DNA from: Dehalococcoidia bacterium
GTDB taxonomy: Bacteria; Chloroflexota; Dehalococcoidia; JACPQF01
Length of the DNA: 6,405 nt
Assembly (NCBI GenBank): GCA_030650265.1
Contig: JAUSEJ010000627.1
Coordinates: 1 to 6,405, forward strand
Reading direction: 5' to 3'
The notes under the pieces were generated by a model. The model had not been told where the DNA came from. It saw nothing but the letters and a program-made list of their open reading frames with translations, and ran no database searches. Positions 4,430-6,405 of this stretch are shown in pieces (position 1 is the first letter of the stretch; each line of letters opens with the position of its first letter). The position numbers and the translations under genes were made by a program.

Positions 4430-6121
4430 GTGAAACGTGTGAGAACGGGCCTTTACATCGCGATCGTTGTGATGCTGTCGGCGTCGAGCCTGTTGTCGGC
4501 TTGTCAACTGGGCTCATCGGCCTCGGGTCCCCAGGAGTTCCGCGCTAACCTGCCAGGTGAGCCGCCGAGTTTGGACCCCAACCTCTCTACCTGGTCCCCA
4601 GGGAATGCCATTATCGAGCAACTCTCCGTAGGGCTACTGAGGTTGGAACCGGACGCCTCCGGCAATATGGTTCCCAAGGCGGCCATTGCGAAGGAGATTC
4701 CCACTATCGCCAACGGCGGTATCTCCAAAGATGGCAAGATCTACACGTTCAAATTGCGGTCGGGCATGAAATACAGTGATGGCCAGCCAGTACGCGCTCA
4801 AGATATCGAGTACAGTGTGAAAAGGCTTCTCGATCCGGATCTTGCCGCCATGTATGCCTCCTTCTACTTTGATATCGTAGGCGCCAAGGAATACAATACG
4901 GCCAAGGGCACTAAGAGCAATCCGAAGACGCCCAGTCAAGCCGAAATGAAGCAAATCAGGGATGCCGTTGGCGTCAAAGCGAAGGACGACCTAACGGTTG
5001 AATTTACGCTGACGCAGCAACGTTGGACCTTCCTACAGCTAGCGGCTATGTGGCCCATCTTCCCTGTGCGCCAGGACATAGTTGAGAGATATGGTGACAA
5101 GTGGACAGAGGCCGGCAACTTCGTTGGCAACGGCCCCTTCAAGATGACGGAATGGGTGCACAAGGACCACATAACTCTAGTTCCCAACGAGAATTACTAC
5201 GGAACGAAGCCACAGCTCCAGAAGGTAACCTGGTTCATGGTGACCGACACTAACGCCAATTATGCTGCCTATCTGGCGGGAGAGCGAGACTATACAGACG
5301 TGCCTCAGGCTAACATCGACTTGGTCCGCGGCGACCCGGCTTTCAAGGACCAGATCGTTCAGTATGCTCGCCTTGCGACCTCCGCGGCACAGTTCAATCT
5401 GAAGAAGGCGCCGTTTGATAATTTGAAAGTGCGGCAGGCCTTCTCCACGGCGATTGATCGCGAGACTTATGTTCAAAAGGTAAGGAGAGGCGTAGGTCAG
5501 GTGGCTTATAGTTGGATTCCTCCGGGCATGCCCGGCCATCAGGCAGACCTGGGCTCGGAGTACAAAGTTGACGCTGCTAAGGCCAAGAGTTTTTTGGCCA
5601 ACGCCGGATATCCTGACGGCAAAGGGCTTCCTGCCGTCTCCCTATCCTATGCTGACCAGGGCGATAACAAGCTCTACGCCGAGTTTATTCAGGCTAACTT
5701 GAAGGATAATCTGGGCGTACAAATCAAGTTGGAGCCCATGGATCCCAAGTCCTTTGCCGATGCTGTCAACGCCGGCAACTGGCAAATGAGCTTTTTCGGC
5801 TGGAGCGCTGACTATCCCGATCCCGACAACTGGTTACCCGAGCTCTTCGGGACTGGCGCCGGCAACAACTTGTCAAAATACAGCAGTAAGGAATTTGACG
5901 ATATTGTGGCCAAAGCTAAGCTCGAGCCAGACGATAGCAAACGGCTTCAACTTTGGAACCAGGCACAGAAGAAGATTGTCGATGATGCCGTGGTGATCTT
6001 CTTGAATTACAACGTTCGTTTTGGCTTGCTGAAGCCCTATGTCAAGGTAGTTACTACTGGGATGGACCGGGTTGCCGCAGGCGACAGGTTGATGGATAAG
6101 ATATACCTAACTGCTCATTAG
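4430..6121 (+). CDS. Family 5 peptide ABC transporter solute-binding lipoprotein (OppA/DppA type)
   Basis: This 563-residue extracytoplasmic binding protein captures oligopeptides or dipeptides (some relatives bind nickel, sugars or other solutes) and delivers them to an ABC permease. From the GTG start, MKRVRTG and a hydrophobic stretch lead to the lipobox LLSAC, with the lipidated cysteine at residue 25. The mature domain shows the family 5 pattern: GEPPSLDPN (43-51), YTFKLRSGMKYSDGQPVRA with the AQDIEYSVKR continuation (about 105-131), GNGPFKMTEW (233-242), PFDNLKVRQAFSTAIDRE (328-345) and GWSADYPDPDNWLPELF (457-473). The frame is open back to a GTG at 4271, but that lies between the -35 and -10 boxes, so the longer reading is rejected. 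The next gene is an OppB-type permease, which supports a peptide-import operon. Peptide is the most likely ligand but is not proven. Length and domain content look complete. Confidence 0.93.
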   Translation: MKRVRTGLYIAIVVMLSASSLLSACQLGSSASGPQEFRANLPGEPPSLDPNLSTWSPGNAIIEQLSVGLLRLEPDASGNMVPKAAIAKEIPTIANGGISKDGKIYTFKLRSGMKYSDGQPVRAQDIEYSVKRLLDPDLAAMYASFYFDIVGAKEYNTAKGTKSNPKTPSQAEMKQIRDAVGVKAKDDLTVEFTLTQQRWTFLQLAAMWPIFPVRQDIVERYGDKWTEAGNFVGNGPFKMTEWVHKDHITLVPNENYYGTKPQLQKVTWFMVTDTNANYAAYLAGERDYTDVPQANIDLVRGDPAFKDQIVQYARLATSAAQFNLKKAPFDNLKVRQAFSTAIDRETYVQKVRRGVGQVAYSWIPPGMPGHQADLGSEYKVDAAKAKSFLANAGYPDGKGLPAVSLSYADQGDNKLYAEFIQANLKDNLGVQIKLEPMDPKSFADAVNAGNWQMSFFGWSADYPDPDNWLPELFGTGAGNNLSKYSSKEFDDIVAKAKLEPDDSKRLQLWNQAQKKIVDDAVVIFLNYNVRFGLLKPYVKVVTTGMDRVAAGDRLMDKIYLTAH

Positions 6122-6141
6122 AATCTTCGTAGGTTTCTAGA

Positions 6142-6189
6142 TTGCGGGGCTGAGTTTTGCTCGAACAGAATCGAGCCTCAGCCCCGCAA
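6142..6189 (+). terminator. Large intercistronic hairpin between binding protein and permease genes
   Basis: TTGCGGGGCTGAG (6142-6154) and CTCAGCCCCGCAA (6177-6189) are perfect 13-base inverted arms. Inside them GCTCGA (6159-6164) and TCGAGC (6171-6176) form a further perfect 6-bp stem with an ACAGAA loop. The only irregularity is a four-T bulge (6155-6158) on the 5' side. No T-tract follows on either strand, so it is not a standard intrinsic terminator. It sits 20 bases after the lipoprotein stop and ends six bases before the permease's GGAGG. Such hairpins between binding-protein and permease genes are known to protect upstream mRNA from 3' exonucleases and to cause partial termination, so that binding protein exceeds permease. 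That role here is inference. Confidence 0.75.
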
Positions 6190-6195
6190 GAAACG

Positions 6196-6200
6196 GGAGG
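6196..6200 (+). promoter_or_regulatory. Ribosome binding site of the permease gene
   Basis: GGAGG is followed by eight bases and then the GTG at 6209-6211. It identifies the start of the permease, which has no ATG near its conserved N-terminus. Confidence 0.7.
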
Positions 6201-6208
6201 GGTCAGCG

Positions 6209-6405
6209 GTGGACCGGTATTTGGTCAGGCGCGTCCTATGGCTCGTGCCCGTTCTGCTTTCGGTATCGATCATCACTTTTCTCCTGATGCATACAGTTCC
6301 CGGCGGGCCTTGGGACGAAGAGAAGCGCCTGGCGCCAGAGGTCATGGACAACCTTAACAGGCGATACGGGCTCGAAAAGCCTATCTGGGAGCAATACCTC
6401 AATTA
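6209..6405 (+). CDS. Peptide ABC transporter permease, N-terminal part (OppB/DppB type), cut by the window edge
   Basis: The first 65 codons are present, starting at GTG, and the frame is open to the right edge. The peptide begins MDRYLVRRVLWLVPVLLSVS, with a first transmembrane helix at about residues 9-28. The sequence HTVPGGPWDEEKRLAPEVMD then leads into RRYGLEKPIWEQYLN. This N-terminal helix, the PGGP loop and the Y/LGL-(D/E)-(K/Q)-P-x-x-x-QYL motif are characteristic of the inner-membrane permease OppB/DppB, which pairs with OppC/DppC and two ATPases. The gene follows the binding-protein gene by 87 bases containing a strong hairpin and no obvious new promoter, so it should be read from the same operon. 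Partners would lie to the right, outside the window. Oligopeptide and dipeptide systems cannot be told apart from this fragment. Confidence 0.9.
   Translation, partial: MDRYLVRRVLWLVPVLLSVSIITFLLMHTVPGGPWDEEKRLAPEVMDNLNRRYGLEKPIWEQYLN

Noticed and set aside
6142..6189. Intrinsic terminator ending the binding-protein transcript
   Set aside because: No T-tract follows the stem on either strand, and a permease of the same transport system starts just downstream with its own ribosome binding site. Complete termination is therefore unlikely, although partial termination remains possible.
1..6405. tRNA or rRNA genes, CRISPR arrays, insertion sequences or phage genes
   Set aside because: Reading both strands showed no regularly spaced repeats, transposase-like proteins, terminal inverted repeats with target duplications or tRNA-like cloverleaf sequences.

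Overview
The window looks like ordinary bacterial chromosome of moderate to fairly high G+C content. It is densely coded, with strong GGAGG-type ribosome binding sites, several GTG or TTG starts and standard -35/-10 promoters. A two-gene (split) transketolase, a dipeptide/oligopeptide ABC importer whose binding protein is a lipoprotein, and a membrane-anchored peptidase on a Thr/Ser/Ala/Pro-rich stalk would suit Chloroflexota or another free-living or thermophile-related bacterium. That assignment is inference, and no taxonomic marker gene is present.

Layout. (1) At the left edge, on the + strand, is the tail of an unrecognised gene ending in a (Asp-Glu)5 stretch. It is followed 15 bases later by a membrane-anchored M28 zinc peptidase (160-1335). 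(2) Converging on it from the other strand is a three-gene operon read right to left: transketolase N-terminal subunit (4190-3321), transketolase C-terminal subunit (3256-2300) and a UPF0104/YbhN-type polytopic membrane protein (2297-1305). The last gene starts at a TTG two bases after the transketolase stop, and its 3' end overlaps the peptidase by 31 bases. (3) A divergent intergenic region (4191-4429) carries two good sigma-70-type promoters back to back, one for each direction. (4) To the right on the + strand is a family 5 solute-binding lipoprotein (4430-6121), then a large perfect-armed hairpin, then the first 65 codons of an OppB/DppB-type permease cut off by the window edge.

Working together. 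The split transketolase would serve the non-oxidative pentose phosphate pathway. The right-hand genes begin a peptide-import operon, and the surface peptidase on the left could plausibly feed it with peptides or amino acids, though nothing in the sequence links their expression. The less routine features are regulatory. The binding-protein mRNA has a leader of about 130 nt holding a 16-codon upstream ORF with its own near-ideal Shine-Dalgarno; its stop codon lies against the Shine-Dalgarno of the lipoprotein gene. The binding protein-permease junction contains a 19-bp hairpin with a four-T bulge. The promoters also decide two gene starts, since the longest readings of both flanking genes begin inside promoter elements. 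I see no mobile element, CRISPR array, RNA gene or convincingly new multi-gene system.
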